Of a stretch of 64,000 nt of DNA, positions 7,553 through 15,329 are shown piece by piece. Source of the DNA: an uncultured Collinsella sp. (GTDB lineage Bacteria > Actinomycetota > Coriobacteriia > Coriobacteriales > Coriobacteriaceae). The notes beneath the pieces are model-generated. The model did not search any database, had not been told where the DNA came from, and was given only the letters and a program-made list of their open reading frames with translations. Numbering within the stretch: the stretch's first letter is position 1; every line of letters starts with the position of its first letter. Both the position numbers and the translations under genes were made by a program. The stretch spans positions 171,750 through 235,749 of the forward strand of contig CABUSV010000001.1 in NCBI GenBank assembly GCA_902494345.1, given 5' to 3'.

Positions 7553-8011
7553 ATGGCCGAGCTTGAGTCCCAACCATTGTCCGACGAGGAGCGCGCCGAG
7601 TTGGAAGAGCTCCGCGCCGAGAAGGCCCGCCGCGAGGCTCGGGAAGAGGCCCGTCGCGAGCGTGAGGAGCTGGCTGCCCTTCGTGCCGAGCGCACGAAGG
7701 CCGAGGAGGCCGCCGTGAACGCCGCATCCGCATCGGCGCCCGCGCCCGCACCCAAGCCCGCTGCTGCGAAGCCTGCACCTGCCGCGCCCAAACCTCAGCC
7801 TAAAAAGGCCGCTCGTCCCAAGTCCGTCGAGCCCAAGCCGAGCCGTGACGAGATGACCTTTGCCCAGCGCATGGTTACTTCCAAGGAACCTACGGGCGAG
7901 AACGAGATCCCTGGCATGGCGCCGGCTCAAAAAATCATTATTGTCCTTGCCCTCATCGCGTTCGTCATCTTTATGGGCTACACGATCCTGACCAGCATGG
8001 GCCTGCTCTAA
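7553..8011 (+). CDS. hypothetical coiled-coil protein with C-terminal membrane anchor
   Basis: 152 residues, no known family recognised. Residues 8-58 are almost all E, R, A and L in heptad-like order ('SDEERAELEELRAEKARREAR'), a predicted coiled coil. A Pro/Ala/Lys-rich linker follows ('APAPAPKPAAAKPAPAAPKP'). Residues about 126-148 form a single hydrophobic helix ending at 'SMGLL'. It would be a tail-anchored membrane protein with a long cytoplasmic or wall-side rod. A GAAAGGG motif lies upstream of the ATG. It precedes the nicotinate phosphoribosyltransferase gene by 84 bp, with no functional link visible. Confidence 0.75.
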   Translation: MAELESQPLSDEERAELEELRAEKARREAREEARREREELAALRAERTKAEEAAVNAASASAPAPAPKPAAAKPAPAAPKPQPKKAARPKSVEPKPSRDEMTFAQRMVTSKEPTGENEIPGMAPAQKIIIVLALIAFVIFMGYTILTSMGLL

Positions 8012-8095
8012 CCGATTTGCATCGGGCGTCATGTCCGCATGCTCTGCTCTTGTCCAACCCTCAAATTCTGCACCACACATCCGAAAGGTCGCCCC

Positions 8096-9601
8096 ATGGC
8101 TTTGACCGACATCTCGCATCCCACCGACATTGCAATGCTCACCGATCTGTACGAGCTCACTATGGCCCAGGGCCTGTGGGAGAGCGGCAAGGCCAATGAG
8201 CAGGGTTGTTTTACCGCGTTTTACCGCGACCATCCCTTTGGTAGCGCCTATGCCGTCATGTGCGGCACCGCCGAACTGCCCGAGCTGGTCGAGAATCTGC
8301 GCTTTACGCCCGAGGACATCGACTACCTCGCCTCGCTCCAGGCCCCTGCCGGCGGCGCGATGTTCAAGCCTGGATTCCTCGACTACCTGCGCGATTTTCG
8401 TGCGCATGTAAACATCGACGCCGTGCCCGAGGGCGAGCTCGTCTTTCCGCGCGAGCCCATGGTGCGTGTCACCGGCCCCGCGCTGGAGTGCCAACTGCTC
8501 GAGACGGCGCTGCTTAACATTGTCGGCTTCCAGACGCTTGTCACCACCAAGACGGCGCGCGTGGTGCTCGCCGCCGACGGTCGTCCCGTGGCGGAGTTTG
8601 GCCTGCGCCGAGCCCAGGGTCCCGATGGCGGCCTGGCCGTTGCACGCGCGAGCTACGTTGCCGGCTGCTCCTCTACGTCCAATGTGCTCGCCGGTCGTCG
8701 CTACGGTATTCCCGTCTTTGGCACGCATGCGCACAGCTGGGTGATGAGCTTCGATTCCGAGCTCGAGGCCTTCCGTGCCTTTGCCAAATCGAGCCCCAAG
8801 AACTGCACGCTGCTCATCGACACCTATGACGTGCGCGAGGGCTGCGAACATGCCATTACGGTTGCCAAGGAGATGGAGGCGGTGGGCGAGCGCCTGTCGG
8901 CCATTCGCATCGACTCCGGTGACCTCGCCAAGCTCTCCAAGTATGTTCGCGGCCGTTTTGATGCCGAGGGCCTGCCCTATGTGGGGATCTCGGTTTCCAA
9001 CGATCTGGATGAGTACACGATTCAGTCGCTGCTCGACCAGGGCGCGCCCATCGACAGCTTTGGCGTGGGTACCAAGCTCGCGACCTGCTATGACCAGCCG
9101 GCGCTGGGCGGCGTGTACAAGCTTTCCGCCCGCCGTGCGAGCGAGGCAGATCCATGGACGCCGGTGGTCAAGCTCTCCGAGCAGCCCTACAAGCGCACGA
9201 TCCCGGGTGTGCAACGCGTGCGCCGTTATTACGACGGCTTTGGCGGCCCGGTCTGCGACATGATCTACGACGAGGACCATCTGGCGGGGGAGGGCGCCGC
9301 GCGCGGCAATACCCTCGTGGCCGTGAATGATGCCGCCCTGGTGACTGACGTGTCCGAACTTGAGTATCGCGAGCTGCTGGTGCCGATCGTGCGCGATGGC
9401 AGTGCGGTGGCTCCGCGTGAGAGCATCCAGGACGCGCGCGAGCGCTGTGCTTGGGCGCTCGATCATCTGGACGCAGCTTTCAAGCGCTTCCTGTACCCGC
9501 AGACCTATGTGGTGGGCATGGAGCAGGGCCTGGCTCAGGTGCGCGACGAGCTCGTGCGCAAGAACATGGCCGCGGCTTCTGCCTTTCCCTGGGCTCACTA
9601 A
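8096..9601 (+). CDS. pncB: nicotinate phosphoribosyltransferase
   Basis: 501 residues. The enzyme joins nicotinate to phosphoribosyl pyrophosphate, using ATP, to salvage NAD in the cytoplasm. Family features are 'MLTDLYELTMAQGLWESG' near the N-terminus, 'EFGLRRAQGPDGG' in the middle, the catalytic histidine in 'FGTHAHSWVMSF' and the 'IDTYDVREG' strand. Further features are 'IRIDSGDLAKLSK' and 'SFGVGTKLATCYDQPALGGVYKL'. ATG 8096 is preferred to the open frame from 8039 because GAAAGG lies ten bases upstream. An L-aspartate-oxidase-like gene occurs at 25.8 kb, but no de novo NAD pathway (nadA, nadC) is seen, so salvage may matter here. Confidence 0.95.
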   Translation: MALTDISHPTDIAMLTDLYELTMAQGLWESGKANEQGCFTAFYRDHPFGSAYAVMCGTAELPELVENLRFTPEDIDYLASLQAPAGGAMFKPGFLDYLRDFRAHVNIDAVPEGELVFPREPMVRVTGPALECQLLETALLNIVGFQTLVTTKTARVVLAADGRPVAEFGLRRAQGPDGGLAVARASYVAGCSSTSNVLAGRRYGIPVFGTHAHSWVMSFDSELEAFRAFAKSSPKNCTLLIDTYDVREGCEHAITVAKEMEAVGERLSAIRIDSGDLAKLSKYVRGRFDAEGLPYVGISVSNDLDEYTIQSLLDQGAPIDSFGVGTKLATCYDQPALGGVYKLSARRASEADPWTPVVKLSEQPYKRTIPGVQRVRRYYDGFGGPVCDMIYDEDHLAGEGAARGNTLVAVNDAALVTDVSELEYRELLVPIVRDGSAVAPRESIQDARERCAWALDHLDAAFKRFLYPQTYVVGMEQGLAQVRDELVRKNMAAASAFPWAH

Positions 9602-9680
9602 TTCTTTGGGCGGTAGGGGCGAGCCACGCTCCCTTGGCCGCCAGCTCGGCCGTTCGCTGAACAGTTGATTGGTTTGACGT

Positions 9681-10808
9681 ATGACGACTTCTTATAAAAC
9701 GATGGTGGTAAAGATCGGTTCGTCCACGGTTGTGGGCGCCGATGGCAAGGTCAACCGCGCCTTTATCGGCGGACTTGCCGATCAAGCCGCAGCGCTGCGC
9801 AAGCTCGGCTGGCGTCTGGTCGTGGTGAGCTCGGGCGCTATTGCCTGTGGCTATCCCGTGTTGGGCTTCGACCGCAAGCCGGTCGGCGACCTTCCGAGCC
9901 TGCAGGCCTGCGCCTCGGCTGGTCAGTGCATCATCTCGTCGGCCTACGACGAGGAGTTCCATGCGCGCGACCTGCTCACCTCGCTCGTACTGCTCACGCG
10001 CCACGACACGGCCCGCCGCACGTCCTACCTGCATGCACGCGACGCCCTGCTGCGCCTGGTGGAGCTGGGCGTGGTGCCGGTCGTCAACGAGAACGATACC
10101 GTCACCGTCGACGAGATCAAGTTTGGCGACAACGACACGCTGGCGGCGCTTGTGAGCTGCCTGGTTTCTGCCGATCTGTGCGTGACGCTCTCGGACATCG
10201 ATGGCCTCTATACCGCCAATCCGCACGAGGACCCCACGGCCGAGTTCGTCCCGGTCGTGCATAAGATCGATGCCAAGATTATCGCCTCGGCGGGTGATTC
10301 TTCCACATCGGTGGGCACGGGCGGCATGATTACCAAGATCCGTGCGAGCCGCATTCTGATGACGGCGGGCATTCAGAGCGTGATTTGCTCGGGCGAGGAG
10401 CCCGATGCACTCGTGCGCCTGGCCCGTGGCGAGAGCGTGGGAACCCTGTTCGATCCGCCGGCGGAGCGCCTGGACATTGCGCCGCGCAAGCTGTGGATCG
10501 CGCTGGGTGACAAGGCACATGGCTCGGTGACGGTCGATGATGGTGCTGCGAAGGCGCTGGTCAGCCGTGGCTCTTCCCTGCTTGCGGTGGGTATTCGCGA
10601 GGTCGATGGCCAGTTTGCCGAGGGCGATGTGCTCGATGTGTGCGATCCGAGCGGTATGGTTGTCGCCCGCGGTATCGCCGAAGCCGATTCGGACGTGCTG
10701 GAGCTTGCCGCCGGTCGCCGCCAGGACCAGATCGCCAGCAACCGCCTGCTCGCTAACCTGGCCGAGAAGCCTGCGATCCATCGAGACAACTTGATTGTAT
10801 TTGCATAA
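9681..10808 (+). CDS. proB: glutamate 5-kinase
   Basis: 375 residues, matching two-domain bacterial enzymes. It phosphorylates glutamate as the first step of proline synthesis. The N-terminal amino-acid-kinase domain shows 'VVKIGSSTVVG', 'LVVVSSGAIACG', 'VPVVNENDTVTVDEIKFGDND' and 'STSVGTGGMITKI'. Residues from about 283 form the C-terminal PUA domain ('GSVTVDDGAAKALVSRGSS', 'FAEGDVLDVCDPSG'). The next enzyme, proA, lies 1.6 kb downstream on the same strand. A hydrolase gene on the opposite strand sits between them, so the two are not in one simple operon. A strong hairpin ends this gene. Confidence 0.97.
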   Translation: MTTSYKTMVVKIGSSTVVGADGKVNRAFIGGLADQAAALRKLGWRLVVVSSGAIACGYPVLGFDRKPVGDLPSLQACASAGQCIISSAYDEEFHARDLLTSLVLLTRHDTARRTSYLHARDALLRLVELGVVPVVNENDTVTVDEIKFGDNDTLAALVSCLVSADLCVTLSDIDGLYTANPHEDPTAEFVPVVHKIDAKIIASAGDSSTSVGTGGMITKIRASRILMTAGIQSVICSGEEPDALVRLARGESVGTLFDPPAERLDIAPRKLWIALGDKAHGSVTVDDGAAKALVSRGSSLLAVGIREVDGQFAEGDVLDVCDPSGMVVARGIAEADSDVLELAAGRRQDQIASNRLLANLAEKPAIHRDNLIVFA

Positions 10809-10809
10809 A

Positions 10810-10852
10810 GAAAGACAGCGCTGCGGATCGTTTCCCGCAGCGCTGTCTTTCT
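10810..10852. terminator. bidirectional terminator between proB and the S33 hydrolase
   Basis: Perfect 17-bp arms GAAAGACAGCGCTGCGG and CCGCAGCGCTGTCTTTC around a short loop, lying two bases after the proB stop. The symmetric A- and T-rich flanks suit the convergent genes. Confidence 0.85.
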
Positions 10853-10907
10853 CGTGCCGGAACCTGGGGACGTTCATTTTGTGCCGGCAGGTGGGGACAC
10901 TCCTTTG

Positions 10908-12326
10908 CTAGAAGATCTGACGCAGGTCTCCGCGGTTGAGGGCTTCGTCGAAGAGGCGCTTGAACACCACGCTGCCGTGCAGACCGTCGTGCTCGAACTC
11001 GTTGGTCACCCAGGCATGCGAGTTGCCCACGCGGCTGAGCGTATCAAGCTGCAGGCCCGAATCCACGTACATGTCGTCGAAATACACCGCGGCCTGCAGG
11101 GGCACCTCGTTGCACGCCAGTCGCTGCGGGTCGTAAATCTTGTCCCAGCTGGTGTCTTCCATCAGCAGGTCCATGGCGGGCTTGAAGGGCTTGAGCTCGG
11201 GCATCTGCTCGAACATCCACGGGAACATGGCCTCGCCGGTAAACATGAGCGGGCGCGCGAGGGTGTCGAACTCGGCGCGGTGAGCCTTCTCTTCAGCCGC
11301 GGCCCAGCCAATGGGCATAGTGTTACCGTCGGCGTATATGAACTCCTGCAGCGTCCAGTACAGCGGATTCGTGCGCGTGTTGGTGCGCTCGAAGGCGCGC
11401 ATCAAAAAACTGTCAGATACCGAGGCGTCGCAGGTCAGCGTGCCGTCGCCATCAACAAAAGCGTGATCGATAATCCAATGCATGCGTTCAAAGCTCGGCT
11501 TCATGCCAAAGTCGCTGCCCATGAGCTGTAGGCGCTCGACCGTCATCGGCGAGCCGTCGGGCAGCACGGGCTTCTGTGCCTCGAGCGCATCGGCCAGGGC
11601 TGCCACGCGATCGACGTCGGCGGGGTAGCGGTCGTAATACTGCTGCGTCTTGGCGGCCATGCGCGGGAAGGTGTGCACGTAGACCTCGCTGGCGCTCGCC
11701 GGCACGTGGGGGATGCCGCCGCAGGTAAAGCTCGCCGCCACGCCCTCGGGGAAGAGCGACAGATAGCTCAGCGTCAAAAAGCCGCCGTAGCTCTGGCCGA
11801 GCGTGACCCACGGCTTGCCGCCAAAGCCCACCAGTCGCAGGTATTCAAAATCGCGCACGATGGAGCTGGCGAGGTGGCGCTTGAGGAAGTCCGCCTGCGA
11901 GCGTGCTGTATCGGCGCCGGCGGCCGTTGCGCGATCACCCAGTGCCTTGATCGTGCGTCCGTCCACGCAGCTACTGCGTCCGGTGCCGCGCTGGTCGGGA
12001 AGGACCACGCGGAAGTGCTTGACGGCCTCCTCGATCCAGCCGTCGCTTGTGGGCGACAGCGGACGCGGGCTCTCGCCGCCGGGGCCGCCCTGCAAAAACA
12101 GGAGCAGTGGCAGATCGTCGTTGATGCGGTCGGGCGCGCAAACCACGCGGTAGAAGAGCTTGATGCTCTCGGGCGCGCCGGCGATGGGTGCCGGCATAGC
12201 GCCGCGGCGCATGGTGCTGCCGACGGCCAGGAGCATCGGCTCCAGGCCGCGCCAGTCAAGGGGGACGTCGATGCTGTGGTCCTCGACGTAAAGGCCGGGG
12301 ACGTGGTACGAAGTGATGAGGGCCAT
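10908..12326 (-). CDS. proline iminopeptidase-like alpha/beta hydrolase (S33)
   Basis: 472 residues. The hydrolase fold shows 'LLLFLQGGPGGESPRP' (oxyanion-hole HGGPG-type motif with Q for H), 'FRVVLPDQRGTGRSS', and the nucleophile elbow 'TLGQSYGGFLTLSYL'. A late histidine in 'FEHDGLHGSVVF' is a good candidate for the triad. The family releases N-terminal proline or other residues from peptides in the cytoplasm. Its position between proB and proA suggests proline recovery beside proline synthesis, which is inference. ATG 12326 with GGAAG upstream is chosen over the open frame from 12407. It converges with proB and diverges from proA. Confidence 0.88.
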   Translation of the reverse strand: MALITSYHVPGLYVEDHSIDVPLDWRGLEPMLLAVGSTMRRGAMPAPIAGAPESIKLFYRVVCAPDRINDDLPLLLFLQGGPGGESPRPLSPTSDGWIEEAVKHFRVVLPDQRGTGRSSCVDGRTIKALGDRATAAGADTARSQADFLKRHLASSIVRDFEYLRLVGFGGKPWVTLGQSYGGFLTLSYLSLFPEGVAASFTCGGIPHVPASASEVYVHTFPRMAAKTQQYYDRYPADVDRVAALADALEAQKPVLPDGSPMTVERLQLMGSDFGMKPSFERMHWIIDHAFVDGDGTLTCDASVSDSFLMRAFERTNTRTNPLYWTLQEFIYADGNTMPIGWAAAEEKAHRAEFDTLARPLMFTGEAMFPWMFEQMPELKPFKPAMDLLMEDTSWDKIYDPQRLACNEVPLQAAVYFDDMYVDSGLQLDTLSRVGNSHAWVTNEFEHDGLHGSVVFKRLFDEALNRGDLRQIF

Positions 12327-12438
12327 GTGAGTCTTCCGTTCGTTGCGGTGTTTCGGGTTGACCAATTCTACCGCCGCGGGCGAGGCCATGCGCAAATCGG
12401 CTACCATGGTTGCAAACTTCTAGGAGAAAGGGCCGCCC

Positions 12439-13725
12439 ATGTCGGTCGATATAGCCACGTATGTCCACGATCTTGCCGTTGCCGCCAAGGCAGCGTCGGC
12501 CTCGCTTGCCACGGCGAGCGATGAGCAGCGCCAGGAGGCCGTGCGCGCCATGGCCGCAGCACTGCGTAACGGTGTCGACTCCATCGTCGCCGCCAACGAG
12601 CTCGATATGTCCGCCGCGCGCGATGCGGGCACCTCGGCCGGACTGCTCGATCGCCTGCTGCTGACGCCCGAGCGCGTCGAGGGCATGGCCGCCGGCCTGG
12701 AAAAGCTCGCCGAGCTGCCCGATCCCGTGGGCCGCGTGCTCGACCACCGCGTGCTCGCAAGCGGCGTGGACCTCACCCGCGTGAGCGTGCCGCTGGGTCT
12801 GGTCGCCATGGTCTACGAGGCGCGCCCCAACGTGACGGCCGACGCCGCGGGCATCTGCATCCGCACCGGCAACGCTTGCATTCTGCGCGGCGGCTCGCTG
12901 GCCTATCACTCGTGTGCCATGATCGCCGAACTGCTGGCCGATGCCCTCGAGGCGCAGGGCTTCCCGCGCGAGGCCGTGTCGATGATCGAGTCCACCGACC
13001 GCGAGGCCACTGGCGAGCTCATGAAGCTCCGCGGTATTGTCGACGTACTCATTCCGCGCGGCGGCGCAGGCCTGATCCAGCGCTGCGTGCGCGAGTCGCT
13101 TGTGCCGGTGATCGAGACGGGCACGGGCAACTGCCACATCTACGTGCATGAATCCGCCGACTTTGATAAGGCGCTCAACATTATCGTTAATGCCAAGACC
13201 CAGCGTGTAGGCGTGTGCAATGCCGCCGAGTCGCTGCTGGTCGACCATGCTGTGGCCGATGCGTTTTTGCCTGCGGTTGTTGCCGTGCTGCACGACCACG
13301 GCGTGCTCATTCACGGCGACGAGGCCACGTGCGCCGCGTGCGCCGACGCCGGCTTTGTGGAGGGCGATGACTACGTTGCCGCGACTGAGGAGGACTGGGG
13401 TCGCGAGTACCTGGCTCTCGAGATGAGCGTGAAGGTCGTGGCAAACGAGGACGAGGCCATCGCACACATCAACCGCTACGGCACGATGCACTCCGAGGCC
13501 ATTGTTGCCGAGGACACGGATGCTTGCGAGCGCTTCCTGGATGCGGTCGATGCCTCGGCCGTGTACGCCAACGCCAGCACGCGCTTCACTGACGGCGGCG
13601 AGTTTGGCCTGGGCGCCGAGATCGGCATCTCGACCCAAAAGCTCCACGCCCGTGGCCCCTTTGCCGCCGAGGCCCTCACTACCTACAAATTCAAGCTCCG
13701 AGGCACCGGCCAGGTCCGCCCCTAA
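12439..13725 (+). CDS. proA: gamma-glutamyl phosphate reductase
   Basis: 428 residues, standard length. It reduces gamma-glutamyl phosphate with NADPH to glutamate semialdehyde, the step after ProB. Seen: 'PLGLVAMVYEARPNVTADAAGICIRTGNACILRGGS' (cofactor region, given here in pieces of the conserved core), 'LIPRGGAGLIQ', and the active-site cysteine in 'QRVGVCNAAESLLV'. 'FGLGAEIGISTQKLHARGP' near the C-terminus is also typical. The ribosome binding site TAGGAGAAAGG lies just upstream. A palindromic repeat follows the stop and may terminate it. Confidence 0.97.
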   Translation: MSVDIATYVHDLAVAAKAASASLATASDEQRQEAVRAMAAALRNGVDSIVAANELDMSAARDAGTSAGLLDRLLLTPERVEGMAAGLEKLAELPDPVGRVLDHRVLASGVDLTRVSVPLGLVAMVYEARPNVTADAAGICIRTGNACILRGGSLAYHSCAMIAELLADALEAQGFPREAVSMIESTDREATGELMKLRGIVDVLIPRGGAGLIQRCVRESLVPVIETGTGNCHIYVHESADFDKALNIIVNAKTQRVGVCNAAESLLVDHAVADAFLPAVVAVLHDHGVLIHGDEATCAACADAGFVEGDDYVAATEEDWGREYLALEMSVKVVANEDEAIAHINRYGTMHSEAIVAEDTDACERFLDAVDASAVYANASTRFTDGGEFGLGAEIGISTQKLHARGPFAAEALTTYKFKLRGTGQVRP

Positions 13726-13737
13726 CGACCGCGCAAG

Positions 13738-13780
13738 AAAAACCGCCACAAAGGTGCCTGTCCCCTTTGTGGCGGTTTTA
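13738..13780. repeat. intergenic palindromic repeat, copy 5 (compensated variant)
   Basis: AAAACCGCCACAAAGG and CCTTTGTGGCGGTTTT. Both arms carry the matching change ACC to GCC and GGT to GGC relative to the other copies. The paired change preserves base pairing and argues that the hairpin itself is selected or copied as a structure. It lies between convergent proA and the HD hydrolase gene. Confidence 0.92.
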
Positions 13781-13794
13781 GCTGGCGCGGGCGG

Positions 13795-14394
13795 TTAGGC
13801 CTGGAAGGTATCGCGATCGGGCGCGAAGGACTGCATGGCCGCGATGGTGCGGTCAAAGAGCTCGGGGAGCTCCCAGCCCAACATCTCGGCGCCCTGCGAA
13901 ATCACGTCGCGCGAGCAGCCGGCGGCAAAGCGCTTGTCCTTGAACTTCTTCTTGAGCGACTTGGTCGTAAAGTCCATAACGCTCTTGCTCGGGCGCATGA
14001 TGACTGCAGCGCCGATCAGGCCGGTGAGCTCATCGCAGGCAAACAGGATCTTTTCCATCTGCAGCTCGGGCTTGGGCAGCGAGGTGTTGAAGTCGGACGT
14101 GTGCGTCTGGATGGCGTGAATGAGCTCGGGAGACGCACCTTCGCCCTCAAGAATCTCGGCAGCATAGATGGTGTGGTTCATGGGGTCGTCCTCATGCTCC
14201 TCCCAATCCAGGTCGTGCAGCAGACCGACGATGCCCCAAAACTCCTCGTTCTCGGGGTCGAACTCGCGCGCAAAGTAGCGCATAGTGCCCTCGACCGTCT
14301 CGCCATGGGTGATGTGGAACGGGTCCTTGTTGTGCTCGTTGAGCAGTTCGAACGCGCGGTCGCGGGTGATTCCGGCGGTAAGCGGCTCTGCCAT
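13795..14394 (-). CDS. HD-domain hydrolase
   Basis: 199 residues. The HD metal-binding signature is 'GLLHDLDWEEHEDDP' near residue 60, preceded by a histidine in 'THGETVEGTM' and followed by 'HAIQTHTSDFN'. HD proteins are metal-dependent phosphohydrolases acting on nucleotides or other phosphate esters; this subfamily has no assigned substrate that I know of. AAGGAG lies eight bases before the ATG. It follows carD on the same strand with a palindromic repeat between them, so the two may be read separately. Confidence 0.85.
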   Translation of the reverse strand: MAEPLTAGITRDRAFELLNEHNKDPFHITHGETVEGTMRYFAREFDPENEEFWGIVGLLHDLDWEEHEDDPMNHTIYAAEILEGEGASPELIHAIQTHTSDFNTSLPKPELQMEKILFACDELTGLIGAAVIMRPSKSVMDFTTKSLKKKFKDKRFAAGCSRDVISQGAEMLGWELPELFDRTIAAMQSFAPDRDTFQA

Positions 14395-14447
14395 AGGAGA
14401 CTCCTTGTGCTCGTGGGTATCGATAAGAATGAATACTACTAGAACAA

Positions 14448-14490
14448 GAAAACCACCACAAAGGTGCCTGTCCCCTTTGTGGTGGTTTTA
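14448..14490. repeat. intergenic palindromic repeat, copy 6
   Basis: AAAACCACCACAAAGG and CCTTTGTGGTGGTTTT around TGCCTGTCC. It separates the co-directional carD and HD-hydrolase genes and could attenuate transcription between them. Confidence 0.92.
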
Positions 14491-14501
14491 GCGCGGTTGG
14501 G

Positions 14502-14987
14502 TTAGTTGAGGGCGGCTTGGGCTAGGCGGGCTTCAGCGTCCTCCTCGGTGACGCCCAAGGCCACAGCGAACTCCTCGATGGAGCGGCGCTTGGCTTCCTT
14601 GAGTACGCGCATGTAGTAGGAGCTGGGCTTTTTATCAGCTTCCTCGGCCTGGCGAATGCGGTGCATCATGGTCTTTGCCACGCGGACCGTCTCGGGCGCG
14701 CCCAGCTTGAGCTGCTGCTTAAAGTGCGTCTCCTCAAGTGAGCTGTTGCGCTCGGTAAAGGTGTCGCACTCCAGCTCGTCATAGTGGCTCAGCAGGTGCT
14801 CGGCATCTTGCTGAGAGATGGCGGCGTGCAAACGATCGGCCTGCGCCACGGGGTACATGAGGATCGTCTGCGCATGTCCCTGCTTGGTCTCGAGCAGCAG
14901 CATGGGCTGCGGTGTATCGTCCCTAAAACCGACGACGGTGCAGACTCCCTGGCCCGGATGAATGACGTGTTGACCGATTGAGAACAT
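14502..14987 (-). CDS. CarD/CdnL-family RNA polymerase-binding regulator
   Basis: 161 residues. The N-terminal Tudor-like RNA-polymerase-interacting domain begins 'FSIGQHVIHPGQGVCTVVGF' and includes 'LLLETKQGHAQTILMYPVAQA'. The C-terminal half is helical ('RVAKTMMHRIRQAEEADKKPSSYY', 'VLKEAKRRSIEEFAVALGVTEEDA') and should contact the upstream edge of the promoter bubble. CarD proteins stabilise open complexes, especially at rRNA and stress promoters, and are characteristic of Actinomycetota and some other phyla. GGAGG lies seven bases before the ATG. It diverges from argS across an AT-rich 340-bp gap. Confidence 0.93.
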   Translation of the reverse strand: MFSIGQHVIHPGQGVCTVVGFRDDTPQPMLLLETKQGHAQTILMYPVAQADRLHAAISQQDAEHLLSHYDELECDTFTERNSSLEETHFKQQLKLGAPETVRVAKTMMHRIRQAEEADKKPSSYYMRVLKEAKRRSIEEFAVALGVTEEDAEARLAQAALN

Positions 14988-15329
14988 GCTACCTCCAACT
15001 TATACGAATTTACGTATTTCTAGAATAACACGCTGACGTGCGCAAATCCTCACTTTATGCAGGAAAAGCACACAACTCTGATAGGTAAGAGTATTCGATA
15101 ACAGACGCAGCTCATTCATACCTTTATGCATTTTCAACGCGTGCATAATTTGCAGGCAGACTGGCATCTTTGAGTGACTCCATACAAGCTGTAGTCAATT
15201 TTGTGCATATGCAATATCTATTAGCTTTACCCTGCGACAGTAGCTACTGCTTGTGATAGAGTGCTACAAACTCTGGCTTTTGCCCTACGAGTGACCAAGA
15301 GCTCGGGGGCTTTAACACAAGGAGGACCT
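14988..15329. promoter_or_regulatory. AT-rich divergent control region between carD and argS
   Basis: The gap is visibly richer in A and T than its flanks. It holds the promoters of both divergent genes, but no pair of hexamers stands out clearly enough to place them. I looked for a T-box before argS and did not find the conserved T-box bulge sequence. AAGGAGG at 15319-15325 is the argS ribosome binding site. Confidence 0.4.

Noticed and set aside
7337..9598. 753-codon open frame on the minus strand
   Set aside because: It runs antisense through tRNA-Ala, the coiled-coil gene and pncB; it has no family features and is an artefact of GC-rich codon use.
12256..13749. 497-codon open frame opposite proA
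   Set aside because: Composition is typical of antisense reading in GC-rich DNA, and proA is certain.
14988..15329. T-box leader before argS
   Set aside because: The conserved T-box bulge sequence and a terminator/antiterminator pair were not found.
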